64,000 bases of DNA from Amycolatopsis sp. NBC_01488. Its GTDB lineage: Bacteria > Actinomycetota > Actinomycetes > Mycobacteriales > Pseudonocardiaceae. This document shows, in pieces, positions 13,017-21,519 of this stretch (within the stretch, counting starts at the first letter, position 1; each line of letters begins with the position of its first letter). Below the pieces are notes generated by a model, which was not told the DNA's origin, made no database searches, and saw only the letters and a program-made list of their open reading frames with translations. Location: positions 4,745,001 through 4,809,000 of the forward strand of contig NZ_CP109434.1 in assembly GCF_036227105.1 (NCBI RefSeq), given 5' to 3'. Made by a program: the position numbers and the translations under genes.

Positions 13017-15335
13017 ATGCGCACGACAGCGGTGGACGCGCGGGTCCCGGACGACGGCGGGGGCACCGCGGACGCACCGGCCCCTTCGCGGGCTCCCGCG
13101 TTCCGGCGGCACCTGCGGGCGGAGGTCCGGGCGGGCAAGGGGGCCTACCTGTTCTCGGAGCAGGGCGTGATCGCCTTGCGCGGAGCGAAGATCGAGTCGC
13201 TGGCGGCGTTGCTGGACGGCACGCACGACCTCGACCGGCTGCTGCGCGGACGGCCCGGCGGGATGCCGCCGGAGGAGGTCGCCGCGCTGCTGGCGCAGCT
13301 GGTCGACGCCGGCCTGGTGACCCTCCGCAGCGCCGTCGAGGACCCGCCCGGCGACGAACGCGCGCTGGCCTACTGGGACGCCTGCGGGGTTGACGCGGAC
13401 GTCGTCGCCGCGCGCCAGGGCACCGTGCGGCTGGTCGCCGTGGGCGACAGCGCCGACGGCGTCGACCCCGGCGCGGTCGAGCGGGCACTGGCCGGCGCCG
13501 GTCTGGACGTCGTGGGCTCGGACACCCGCGCCGCCGACCTGTCGGTCGTGCTGTGCGCCGACTACCTCGACCCGCGGCTGGCCCGGATCGACGCGCAGCA
13601 CCGGCTGGCGGGCCGGCCGTGGCTGCCGGCGCGGCCGTTCGGCGCCCAGGTGTGGATCGGCCCGGTGCTGCGGCCGGACGGGGCGTGCTGGCACTGCCTG
13701 ACCCACCGGCTGTGGGGGCACCGGCACGCCGAGGCGTGCGTGCAGGAGGAGCTCGGTCACGACGGGCCGGCCCGCCGCCCGGTCTCGGCGCTGCCGCCGC
13801 TCACCGCGGCCGCGGCCCACCTCGTCGCGCTCGAGGCGGCCAAGTGGGTGGCCGGCTACCGCCACCACGGCCAGGAGTGCGTGTGGACGCTGGACACGCT
13901 CGACCTGCAGGGCCGGTTGCACGAGCTGCGCCGCCGCCCGCAGTGCCCAAGCTGCGGCGAGCCGTCCCTCGTGGCGCGCCGCTCGGCGCAGCCCGTCGTG
14001 CTGCAGCCGGCGAAGAAGGCGACGACCGGGGGCGGCGGGCACCGGACCGCGACGCCCGCGCAGATGCTCGAGCGGCACCGGCACCTGGTCAGCCCGGTCA
14101 CCGGCATCATCAAGGAGATCCGGCCCGACCCGGCCGCGCCGTGGTTCGCCAACGCCTACCGCTCCGGGCCCAACGTCGCCCGCGGCGTCACCGGCATGGC
14201 CGCGCTGCGGGCCGGCCTGCGCTGCGAGAACGGCGGCAAGGGCGTCAGCCCGCTCGACGCCGAAGTCAGCGCGCTCTGCGAGGCCGCGGAACGGTTTTCC
14301 GGCAACTTCCAGGGCGACGAGCTGCGCATCCGGGGTTCGTACGACGAGCTGGGCGAGGAAGCCGTGCACCCCAACGAATGCATGCTCTTCGCCGACCGGC
14401 AGTACGCCGACCGGGCGGCCTGGAACGCCGCGCACGCGGACTTCCAGCGGATCGGCGAGCCGTTCGACCGTTCCGCGGTGACCGACTGGACGCCGGTGTG
14501 GTCGACGGCCGGGCGCCGCCGCCTGCTGCCGACGTGTTACCTGTACTACGGGACCCCGGCCGAGAGCGCGGTGCGCGGCGTCCGCGCCGACTCGAACGGC
14601 GCCGCGGCGGGCAGCAGCCTGGAGGACGCAATCCTGCAGGGCGCGCTCGAGCTCGTCGAACGCGACGCCGTGGCGCTGTGGTGGTACAACCGCACGCCGG
14701 TGCCGGGCGTCGACCTCGCGTCCTTCGGTGACCCGTGGCTCGACGAGATGGGCGGCAACTACGCGGGGATCGGCCGCGAGCTGTGGGTCCTCGACATCAC
14801 GTCCGACCTGCGGATCCCGGTGATCGTCGCGTTGTCGCGGCGGATCGACGGCCCGCACGAGGACATCATGATGGGGTTCGGCGCCCACCTCGACCCGCGG
14901 GTGGCCGTGCGCCGGGCGGTGACCGAGCTCAACCAGATGCTGCCCGTCGTGCACACCGCGGGACACACCCTCGACGACCCGGACGCGCGGCGCTGGCTGG
15001 CCCACGCCACGGTCGCGAACCAGCCGTACCTGCCGCCCGCGGCGGGCCTGCGGATGCGGACGGCCGCGGACTTCCCGTTCGTCAACCGGGCCGACGTCCG
15101 CGACGACGTCGACGCGGTGGCCCGGGTCTTCGGTCGCGCCGGCCTGGAACTGCTGGTGCTCGACCAGACCCGCCCGGACGTCGGGATCCCGGTGGTCAAG
15201 GTGCTCGCGCCCGGCCTGCGCCCGTTCTGGGCCCGGTTCGCGCCGGGCCGGCTCTTCGACGTCCCGGTCCGGCTCGGCCGGCTGGACGCGCCGACGCCGT
15301 ACGAGCGCCTCAACCCGATCCCGATGTTCCTTTGA
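13017..15335 (+). CDS. fused ThiF-like / YcaO azoline-forming cyclodehydratase
   Basis: A 772-residue protein that would turn Cys/Ser/Thr of a precursor peptide into azolines (or thioamides or amidines) using ATP. Residues of about 25-110 look like a RiPP-recognition (leader-binding) domain. Residues 110-330 form an E1/ThiF-like domain with two CxxC zinc pairs (CWHCLTHR and CPSCGEP). The rest is YcaO, with LCEAAERFSG, GALELVERDAVALWW and PVVKVLAPGLRPFW as nucleotide-site motifs. The C-terminus LNPIPMFL is a degenerate form of the proline-rich YcaO tail. GGCAGGAG precedes the ATG. It is followed after 48 bases by the SagB-type gene. No maturation protease or exporter is seen nearby. Confidence 0.88.
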   Translation: MRTTAVDARVPDDGGGTADAPAPSRAPAFRRHLRAEVRAGKGAYLFSEQGVIALRGAKIESLAALLDGTHDLDRLLRGRPGGMPPEEVAALLAQLVDAGLVTLRSAVEDPPGDERALAYWDACGVDADVVAARQGTVRLVAVGDSADGVDPGAVERALAGAGLDVVGSDTRAADLSVVLCADYLDPRLARIDAQHRLAGRPWLPARPFGAQVWIGPVLRPDGACWHCLTHRLWGHRHAEACVQEELGHDGPARRPVSALPPLTAAAAHLVALEAAKWVAGYRHHGQECVWTLDTLDLQGRLHELRRRPQCPSCGEPSLVARRSAQPVVLQPAKKATTGGGGHRTATPAQMLERHRHLVSPVTGIIKEIRPDPAAPWFANAYRSGPNVARGVTGMAALRAGLRCENGGKGVSPLDAEVSALCEAAERFSGNFQGDELRIRGSYDELGEEAVHPNECMLFADRQYADRAAWNAAHADFQRIGEPFDRSAVTDWTPVWSTAGRRRLLPTCYLYYGTPAESAVRGVRADSNGAAAGSSLEDAILQGALELVERDAVALWWYNRTPVPGVDLASFGDPWLDEMGGNYAGIGRELWVLDITSDLRIPVIVALSRRIDGPHEDIMMGFGAHLDPRVAVRRAVTELNQMLPVVHTAGHTLDDPDARRWLAHATVANQPYLPPAAGLRMRTAADFPFVNRADVRDDVDAVARVFGRAGLELLVLDQTRPDVGIPVVKVLAPGLRPFWARFAPGRLFDVPVRLGRLDAPTPYERLNPIPMFL

Positions 15336-15383
15336 GAGAGCAGGCGGACGCTGGATGTCCGTTGTTCGTTTGAGGAGTCCGCT

Positions 15384-16829
15384 TTGCCTGCTGACCGCCC
15401 GGCGGAGGTTCCGGAGACCGTCCGGCTCTGGTCCTTCACCGAAGACACGCTGCTGGAGACGGGGGACGGCGACACGCTCGTCGCGATCACCTGGTGGGGT
15501 GAGTACGAACTGGCCGGCGTCCCCCCGCCGGTGCGCGAGTCGCTGGGCCGGATGGCGCTGGGCCCGGTCTCGATGGGCAACCTCGCCTCGTCGGCGAGCG
15601 GGGCGGCCGAAGCCTGGGCGGCTTCGCTGCGCAAGGTCCTCAACCGGCTGTCCGGCTCCGTGGTGCACTCGCTCGCGCTCAACGACGGCCGCGGGCCGCT
15701 GCTCTCGGCCGTCCCGGTGACCCCGGCGCCGGTCTTCCCGGCCGACCCCGTGCCGGCCGGCCGGCCGGTCAAGCTGTCCCGGTACTCGGCGATGCGCCCG
15801 GACGGCGGCGTGCTGCAGCTGGAGTCGCCGCGCGCCCGGTACCGGGTCGCGCTGCTGCGCCCGCTCGCGGTGACCGTGGCGTCCTCGCTGGCCGGGCCGG
15901 TCACCGTCGCGCAGGTCGCCGCGGTCTCCGGGCTGGCCGAGCCGGTCGTGGCCGAGGTCGTCGCGTTCCTGGTGGCGGCGGGCGTGGTCCTGGTGGCCGA
16001 CGCCTGGGCCGAGTTCGCCGAGGACACCGACGCCGACCTGGCCGCCTGGTCGCCCGACGACCTGCTGTTCCACGCCCGCAGCCGGACGTGGCTGAAGGGG
16101 GCGCCGCCGGACCGGGAGGAGCACCGGTCGGGCGTCGAGCCGCCGGTGGTCAAGCAGATCACCGCCGGCCCGACCTTCCCGCTGCACCGGCCCGACCCGG
16201 CGGTGCTCAAGGCGACCGACCCGACGCTGGCCACGCTGCTCGAGCTCGACCACACCTGCCCCGAGGTCACCGAGCACGCCTTGTCGGCCGAGCAGATCGG
16301 GGAGTTCCTCTTCCGCGCCGCGCGGGCCCGCTCGATCGGGCCGGCCCACCTGCCCGGCGGCCCCGGCCACGAGGCGTCCCAGCGGCCGTACTTCAGCGTC
16401 GCGTGCCTCTACGAGCTCGAAATCTACGTCGGGATCAACCGCTGCGCCGGCCTGGCCCGGGGCATCTACCACTACGACCCGCGGTGGCACACGCTGACGC
16501 TCATCAACGACGACCTCGGGATGCTCGACGGCATGCTCGACCTGGCGATGGTCGGCGCGGGCAGCCACCGCAGGCCCTCGGTGCTCCTGACGATGACGGC
16601 GCGGATGTCGCGGATCGCCTGGGTGCTCGGCAGCGCCGCCTACGCGACGACGCTGGTGCACGTGGGTGCCCTGCAACAGGTTCTCTACCTCGCGGCGAAG
16701 GCGATGGGGCTGTCCGCGCACGCCGTGCCGGTCGACGCCGGCGACCGGGTCGACCGCTCGCTCAAGCTGGAGTGGCCGGCCGAAGTGAGCGTCGGCGAGT
16801 GCGTCCTCGACTTCCCCGGCCCCGGCTGA
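15384..16829 (+). CDS. SagB-type FMN-dependent (thiazole/oxazole-forming) dehydrogenase
   Basis: A 481-residue protein. The C-terminal 220 residues fit the SagB-like nitroreductase fold (FRAARARSIGPAHLPGG, GIYHYDPRWHTLTLI, ALQQVLYLAAKAMGLSAHAV). The N-terminal half has a winged-helix-like section (TVAQVAAVSGLAEPVVAEVV). In azole-containing RiPPs this enzyme oxidises azolines to azoles with FMN. The gene starts at TTG, 6 bases after GAGGAG. It follows the YcaO gene directly and is surely co-transcribed with it, which supports a pathway that makes true azoles. Confidence 0.85.
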   Translation: MPADRPAEVPETVRLWSFTEDTLLETGDGDTLVAITWWGEYELAGVPPPVRESLGRMALGPVSMGNLASSASGAAEAWAASLRKVLNRLSGSVVHSLALNDGRGPLLSAVPVTPAPVFPADPVPAGRPVKLSRYSAMRPDGGVLQLESPRARYRVALLRPLAVTVASSLAGPVTVAQVAAVSGLAEPVVAEVVAFLVAAGVVLVADAWAEFAEDTDADLAAWSPDDLLFHARSRTWLKGAPPDREEHRSGVEPPVVKQITAGPTFPLHRPDPAVLKATDPTLATLLELDHTCPEVTEHALSAEQIGEFLFRAARARSIGPAHLPGGPGHEASQRPYFSVACLYELEIYVGINRCAGLARGIYHYDPRWHTLTLINDDLGMLDGMLDLAMVGAGSHRRPSVLLTMTARMSRIAWVLGSAAYATTLVHVGALQQVLYLAAKAMGLSAHAVPVDAGDRVDRSLKLEWPAEVSVGECVLDFPGPG

Positions 16830-16898
16830 CACCTCGGCCGGAAACGTCCACCCTGTTACCTTTGACGTACTGGGGTCTGGGGTGAGTCGGGAGGCGCC

Positions 16899-18104
16899 GT
16901 GGCATTTCCGGCACGGATGCGGGGGAGAGTTCCGTGGCGGGCCGCGCCCGCCGGCGGCACGCGGGGCGGGCAGGTCCGCGGCATCGGCGAGGAGCGGCTC
17001 GTCGCGGGCGGGCAGGCGGCGGCCGCCGTCGTGGTCGCGCTCATGGCGTTCCTGCCCGTGCCGGCCGACCGGGATTCGGGGGCCCTGCGGCTGGGCGCGC
17101 TCGCCTGCGCGGCGGCGCTCGTGGCGATCCACCTGGCGGCGTTCGCCCACGGCCGCGTCCGCCGCCTCGAGCCGGCCCTGGCCGCGCAGGCGCTGCTCGC
17201 CTACCTGCCGATGCTGCCGCTGGGAGCGCCGTGGAGCACCGCGGCCGGGTTCTTCGCCGGGGGGCTGCTGCTGGCCGCCCGGCCCGCCAGGGCGGTCCCC
17301 GGGGCGGTCGTGGCGTGCGTCCTGGCCGGGCTGGTCCCGGCCCGGTCCGGCGCGCCGGGCTGGGTGGACACCGTCGTCGCCGGCACGGCGTCGTCCGGGG
17401 TGGCCGCGCTGGCGCTGTTCGGGCTGGGCGTGGCCGCGCGGATGGTCGCCGCGCGCGAGGGCGAGCTGCGGGAGCTGCAGCGCAGCGCGGTCGCCGAGGA
17501 GCACAAGCGGTTCTCCCGCGACGTCCACGATCTGCTCGGCCTGAGCCTGTCGGCGATCACCCTCAAGGGTGAACTCGTCGACCGGTTGATGCTCGGCAGG
17601 CCCGAGCGGGCCAAGGAGGAGCTGGCCGAGCTGCTCACGATGTCGCGGCGCGCGCTGGCCGACGTCCGGACGATCGCCGCCGGCTACCGCGAGCTGTCCC
17701 TCGACGACGAGTGCCGGGCCGCGGCCGCCGTGCTGGGCGCGGCGGGACTCCGGGTGACGATCGCCCGCTCCGGCACGGGGGACCTGCCACCGGCGGTCGC
17801 CACCACCTTCGCGGTGGTGCTGCGCGAAGGCGTGACGAACGTGGTGCGGCACAGCACCGCGAGCTGGTGCGCGTTCTCGGTGAGCACCGAGGGCGGGACG
17901 GCCTGGCTCGAGATCGTCAACGACGGCGCGGGCAGCGCCGCGGGCGGCGCGGGTTCCGGCTCCGGCCTGCGGAACCTGTGCGACCGGGTCGGGTCGCTGG
18001 ACGGGAAGCTGTCGGTCGAGGTGGGCGCGGACGGCACCCACCGCCTGGTCGCGGCGGTACCGGTGGCGTGCCCCGGGCGAGCGCGGGACGAGCTGAGCGC
18101 GTAA
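16899..18104 (+). CDS. NarL-type sensor histidine kinase
   Basis: A 401-residue membrane sensor kinase. About five hydrophobic segments in residues 40-185 are followed by a HisKA_3 dimerisation domain with the phospho-acceptor His210 in RDVHDLLGLSLS. The ATPase has an N-box (REGVTNVVRHS) and an intact glycine-rich box (GSGSGLRNLCDRV). It starts at GTG after GGGAGG, 70 bases past the SagB gene. Its partner is probably the response regulator at 18181 on the opposite strand or that at 20724. The signal is unknown. It is clearly related to both halves of the double kinase at 21520. Confidence 0.88.
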   Translation: MAFPARMRGRVPWRAAPAGGTRGGQVRGIGEERLVAGGQAAAAVVVALMAFLPVPADRDSGALRLGALACAAALVAIHLAAFAHGRVRRLEPALAAQALLAYLPMLPLGAPWSTAAGFFAGGLLLAARPARAVPGAVVACVLAGLVPARSGAPGWVDTVVAGTASSGVAALALFGLGVAARMVAAREGELRELQRSAVAEEHKRFSRDVHDLLGLSLSAITLKGELVDRLMLGRPERAKEELAELLTMSRRALADVRTIAAGYRELSLDDECRAAAAVLGAAGLRVTIARSGTGDLPPAVATTFAVVLREGVTNVVRHSTASWCAFSVSTEGGTAWLEIVNDGAGSAAGGAGSGSGLRNLCDRVGSLDGKLSVEVGADGTHRLVAAVPVACPGRARDELSA

Positions 18105-18180
18105 GCGCTTTCCGGTGCCGGACGCCGACGCCGTGGCGGCCGTCCACACGCGACCCCGGCCGGCCGGAGCGGTGGCGTGG

Positions 18181-18786
18181 CTAGAGCCACTCCGCTTCGG
18201 TCGCGATGCGGATGGCGTGGACGCGGTTGCGGGCGTTCAGCTTCGTCACGACCGCGGCCAGGTAGTTGCGGACCGTGCCCGCCGAAAGGAAGAGCTCGGC
18301 GGCGATGTCGGCGACGTTGCGCCCGCGTGCGGCCAGCGACAGGATCTCGACCTCGCGCGGGGTGAGCGGGCAGTCGTCGGTCTCCCAGGCGGCCAGCGCC
18401 AGCTCGCTGTCGATGACCCGCCGTCCGATCGCCACCGAGCGGACCGCGTTCGCCAGCTTGTCCGACGGCGAATCCTTGAGCAGGAAGCCGTTCACCTTGG
18501 CGTCCAGCGCGCGGCGCACCGTGCCGGGCCGGCCGAGGCTGGTCAGGATCAGGGTGTGGACGTCGGGCAGGCTCTCGTGGATCTCGATCGCCGCGGAGAG
18601 CCCGTCCTTGCCCGGCAGGTCGATGTCGATGACCGCGACGTCGGGCTGGGTCGACTTCGCGGCCGGCAGGATCTGGTCGCCGCTGGCGACCTCGGCGACC
18701 ACTTCGATGTCGGACTCCAGGTTGAGGAGTGCGACCAGGGCGCCGCGGACCATGTGCATGTCCTCGGCCAGCAACACCTTGATCAC
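18181..18786 (-). CDS. LuxR/NarL-family response regulator (copy 1)
   Basis: A 201-residue regulator. A receiver domain (LLAEDMHMVRG acidic pair, phospho-Asp in VIDIDLPGKDG, LTSLG, LLKDSP lysine) leads to a LuxR helix-turn-helix (LTPREVEILSLAARG, LSAGTVRNYLAAVVTKLNA). I chose the GTG at 18786 because GAGG precedes it and because the homologous regulator at 20724 starts at the same point. The two are close paralogs throughout. It converges on the histidine kinase gene across a 76-base gap. DNA targets are unknown. Confidence 0.88.
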   Translation of the reverse strand: MIKVLLAEDMHMVRGALVALLNLESDIEVVAEVASGDQILPAAKSTQPDVAVIDIDLPGKDGLSAAIEIHESLPDVHTLILTSLGRPGTVRRALDAKVNGFLLKDSPSDKLANAVRSVAIGRRVIDSELALAAWETDDCPLTPREVEILSLAARGRNVADIAAELFLSAGTVRNYLAAVVTKLNARNRVHAIRIATEAEWL

Positions 18787-19024
18787 GACGGTACCTCGCA
18801 CCCCAGTCCGACGACTCCGAACGGCGATACTACGCCATTGCGCGGCGGCGCCGGTGCTTTCCGGAAGCGCACTCGGGTGTGCGCCGCGGGGAATGCCCGG
18901 AATTCGCCGGTGCCGCCCGCCGGTCCCGGAGTCCGGCCCGGTACCGGCAATCCCGGCCGCGCCGAGTCCCGGCCGCCCATTAACGAACGGAGGATTCGCC
19001 GGTGCCGGAATTGCACGGTCGAGC

Positions 19025-19774
19025 TCAGACCGCCAGCGGGCTCGCCACGGCCGGCCGGCGCAGGTCCGGCAGCGCCAGCAGGACGGGCGGGTCGAAGCCG
19101 TTGCGCGGCCGCAGCTGGACGTCGGCCAGGCCCGCCGTGACGCCGCGGTGCACGGTCACCGGCCCGGCGATGCCGGTGTAGGGCCGCAGCGCCTGGTTGT
19201 CGGGTGCACCGCAGCCGAAGGCGTGGGTGAGCACGTACCACGAGCCCAGCGGAACGTCGGCCAGCGCGTACGGTCCCGGTCCCCGCAGGATCGCGTACCG
19301 CGCCGGCGCGCCCTCGGCGATCCGGGCGGCGAACAACCCGACGAACACCGCCCCGACCTCGGCCGACGGCGAGACGCGCAGCTGGCCGCGCACGGTCGTG
19401 CCGGAGCCGGGCCGGGTGGTCCGGTCGGCGATCCGCGGCGCCGGGCCGCGCAGCTGCCGGTAACCCGACGGCGAAACGCCCACGCTGCCGCTGAACCGCG
19501 CGCTGAACGTGCCGACGCTGTTGTAGCCGACCTGGTGGCTGATGTCGGCCACCGAGATGCTCGTGGTGGCGAGCAGGCGCTTCGCCTCCGCCAGCCGCAG
19601 GGCCGAGAGGAACCGGCCCGGCGACAGCCCGGTGACCCGCAGGAACACCCGGGTGAAGTGGAACTTGCTGAACATGGCGGCCCGGGCGAGGTCGTCGACC
19701 GTGAGCCGCTCACCCAGGTTGCCGCGCATGGTCACGATGGCGCGTGCCACTGCTTGCCGGACGATCTCATCCAT
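19025..19774 (-). CDS. AraC-family transcriptional regulator (copy 1)
   Basis: A 249-residue regulator. The N-terminal 110 residues hold two AraC helix-turn-helix units (LTVDDLARAAMFSKFHFTRV; SVADISHQVGYNSVGTFSARF). The C-terminal 140 residues have no recognised fold. GGAAGGA lies upstream of the ATG. It is read away from the 58-residue peptide gene at 20230, and the 455-base gap between them contains two palindromes of the TGCG-CGCA type. A paralog with the same order (AraC domain first) stands at 30040 at the head of the enediyne operon. It may bind those palindromes. Confidence 0.85.
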   Translation of the reverse strand: MDEIVRQAVARAIVTMRGNLGERLTVDDLARAAMFSKFHFTRVFLRVTGLSPGRFLSALRLAEAKRLLATTSISVADISHQVGYNSVGTFSARFSGSVGVSPSGYRQLRGPAPRIADRTTRPGSGTTVRGQLRVSPSAEVGAVFVGLFAARIAEGAPARYAILRGPGPYALADVPLGSWYVLTHAFGCGAPDNQALRPYTGIAGPVTVHRGVTAGLADVQLRPRNGFDPPVLLALPDLRRPAVASPLAV

Positions 19775-19931
19775 GGTGGCCGTCCTTCCCGCCTCGACGA
19801 TGCCGCGCGGGTGGCGTCCCCAGTAGGCGCCCGGCGCGGAGGATGTGATTTCGACCAAACTGTAGGTCGCCGGGCGTCTACTTCTTAAGTGCTCTGTGCA
19901 CCGGTCGGGATGGATTTCGCGCGTGCCGGAC

Positions 19932-19946
19932 ATGCGTTTTGCACAT
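19932..19946. promoter_or_regulatory. TGCG-CGCA-type palindrome between AraC copy 1 and the peptide gene
   Basis: ATGCGTTTTGCACAT matches the element at 12883 with one arm changed (TGCA for CGCA). It lies 158 bases upstream of the AraC start. Confidence 0.45.
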
Positions 19947-19990
19947 CGGGGGTGAACGGGGTGCGGACCGGGAACTCCCGACCGGGGCGC

Positions 19991-20005
19991 ATGTGCGTTT
20001 CTCAC
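19991..20005. promoter_or_regulatory. second TGCG-type palindrome upstream of the peptide gene
   Basis: ATGTGCGTTTCTCACA (19991-20006) is a 59-base-shifted relative of the element at 19932. The outer TGTG/CACA bases are also inverted. The pair could be bound by a dimeric AraC regulator. Confidence 0.4.
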
Positions 20006-20229
20006 AGTGGTCGTAGCGCGGGGGATGCGCTCGGGAGCGCACCGTGACGAATTCGCCGCGATTCGACGGGTACCGACCGGCTGATTAGGCCGTTCGGAGT
20101 CTTTCCCGGAACCGCACGGACGATGCGTAAGACACAGCACGCCGATGATTCGGGCACTGGTTGCCGCCGCGGCGCTGGGCGACGATTTATGGCACGTGAA
20201 GCATTCATCTTCGCCACTGGGGAGCATCA

Positions 20230-20406
20230 ATGTCCGAGTTGGTTTCCGTGCAGGTTCGCTCTCTTTTCTCCGAGCTGGGGATCGAGTGTGAAAGTACCGC
20301 CGACGAGTTGGTCATCGAACGGTTCGAGCTGTGGAACAACGGCGCGGGTCTGGGTCGTCCGGTCCGTCCCACGGTCTGCCGGTACGAGGACCTCGAAGCG
20401 GCCTGA
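20230..20406 (+). CDS. 58-residue peptide, candidate RiPP precursor
   Basis: A short gene with an excellent ribosome site (GGGGAG 5 bases before the ATG). The product starts MSELVSVQVRSLFSELGIEC and has an acidic, amphipathic N-terminal half (about residues 1-35) like a RiPP leader. It ends in a basic, glycine/proline-containing tail, GRPVRPTVCRYEDLEAA. The tail has Thr48 and Cys50 as the only residues a YcaO enzyme could cyclise; Cys20, Ser22 and Thr23 lie in the leader-like part. It is the only well-translated small gene near the YcaO/SagB pair, though 3.4 kb away and separated by regulators. I do not recognise the family. It could instead be a small regulator. Confidence 0.55.
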   Translation: MSELVSVQVRSLFSELGIECESTADELVIERFELWNNGAGLGRPVRPTVCRYEDLEAA

Positions 20407-20723
20407 GTCGTATTTCCGCTGTTCTGGACCTCGCGGGCCGGTCACCGCCGGCGCCTCTCGTGCGCTCGCGGTGGCCGGCCCGACGCATGTGCGGCTCGGG
20501 GCACCCGGGATCCGGGGAAAGTTTCCAACAAGCTGGAAGCATTGTCGGGCACCTGTCACGGCTGGTAGTCGCGTGATCGCGAACCGGCGTTTTTAACCCT
20601 GCATTTGCCTACGCACGGGCATTGCGCGGCGAACGTGGCGGAGAGGTGCCCGAATGGTGCAACCGATTCGCCAAATCGAATGTTTAACTGGGCACCTGGG
20701 GAATCGTGAGTGCGGAGGCACCT
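20407..20723. other. leader region before response regulator copy 2
   Basis: 317 bases without a supported gene. AGGTGCCC (20644-20651) is repeated inverted as GGGCACCT (20690-20697), enclosing CGATT/AATCG (20664-20678). Together they can form a branched hairpin just before the regulator start. The role is unknown. Two short frames here were rejected as genes. Confidence 0.45.
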
Positions 20724-21329
20724 GTGATCAGAGTGCTGGTTGCCGAGGACATGCACATCGTGCGGGGAGCACTGGTGGCGCTGCTGCGGCTGGAGCCCGA
20801 CATCGACGTGGTCGCCGAGGTCGCCTCCGGGCTCGAGATCCTGCCCGCCGCCCGGGCCACGCAGGCGCAGGTGGCCGTCATCGACATCGACCTGCCCGGC
20901 AAGGACGGCCTCACCGCCGCCGGTGAGCTGCACGTACAGCTGCCCGCGTGCCGGACCCTGATCCTCACCAGCCTGGGCAGGCCGGGAACGCTGCGGCGGG
21001 CCCTGGACGCCAAGGTGAGCGGGTTCCTGCTCAAGGACGCGCCGCCCGACAAGCTCGCGAACGCCGTGCGCGGGGTGCTCGCCGGCCGCCGCATGGTCGA
21101 CGGCGACCTGGCGCTGGCCGCCTGGGACTCCGTCGACTGCCCGCTCACCGCCCGCGAGCTCGACGTGCTGCGGATGACCGCGCAGGGCTACGGGACGGTG
21201 GAAGTCGCCGCGCGGCTGTACCTTTCCGCCGGGACAGTACGGAACTATCTCACGACCGTCGTCGCGAAACTCAACGCCCGCAACCGGGTCGACGCGATCC
21301 GCATCGCCGAGGAGTCCGGCTGGGTGTGA
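20724..21329 (+). CDS. LuxR/NarL-family response regulator (copy 2)
   Basis: A 201-residue regulator, close paralog of the one at 18181. The receiver has VLVAEDMHIVRG, the phospho-Asp in VIDIDLPGKDG, and LLKDAP. The C-terminal LuxR domain has LTARELDVLRM and LSAGTVRNYLTTVVAKLNA. I chose the GTG at 20724 because GGAGG lies 5 bases upstream; a GTG at 20706 is in frame but has no ribosome site. It converges with the double histidine kinase at 21520, its likely partner, across a terminator. Confidence 0.88.
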   Translation: MIRVLVAEDMHIVRGALVALLRLEPDIDVVAEVASGLEILPAARATQAQVAVIDIDLPGKDGLTAAGELHVQLPACRTLILTSLGRPGTLRRALDAKVSGFLLKDAPPDKLANAVRGVLAGRRMVDGDLALAAWDSVDCPLTARELDVLRMTAQGYGTVEVAARLYLSAGTVRNYLTTVVAKLNARNRVDAIRIAEESGWV

Positions 21330-21447
21330 CCGCCAATGCCAGGAACCAGGCGGAGACGTCGGGCGCTCGCGCTGCTCCGTACCGGGGCAAGACCAGCTGG
21401 GCTCTGACCGTTCTGGCGCTGATTGACCAGTCGCCGAATACCGTGAG

Positions 21448-21465
21448 GGCACCCATGAGGGTGCC
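21448..21465. terminator. hairpin between converging regulator and kinase genes
   Basis: GGCACCC (21448-21454) pairs with GGGTGCC (21459-21465) around a four-base loop and is followed by TTC. It lies between two converging stops. The stem is short, so its strength is uncertain. Confidence 0.5.
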
Positions 21466-21519
21466 TTCGGCATCACTGCCTCGCACGGCCGGCCGCCGGG
21501 AAGAGCCCGCGCCGCGGGG

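Larger units (their letters stand above)
19775..20229. other. divergent intergenic region, AraC gene / peptide gene
   Basis: 455 bases without a supported gene. They contain two copies of the TGCG-CGCA palindrome (19932-19946 and 19991-20005), a less exact GATGCGTAAGACA at about 20122, and the GGGGAG ribosome site of the peptide at 20219-20224. The region is less GC-rich than its surroundings, as expected for a long regulatory region. One leftward open frame here lacks a ribosome site and is not called. Confidence 0.7.

Noticed and set aside
12729..18149. Very long open frame on the minus strand (over 1800 codons) opposite the YcaO, SagB and kinase genes
   Set aside because: Arginine- and proline-rich, low-complexity translation without motifs; a typical shadow of GC-rich codon use on the other strand.
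20490..20576. Short frame starting MCGSGHPGSG
   Set aside because: No ribosome site, no conserved feature; probably chance.
20654..20926. Cysteine-containing frame with a GAGAGG before ATG at 20654
   Set aside because: After the first 30 codons it is an out-of-frame shadow of response regulator copy 2. It overlaps that gene's start and is unlikely to be a second precursor, although the first part (ECLTG..CGGTC) was tempting.
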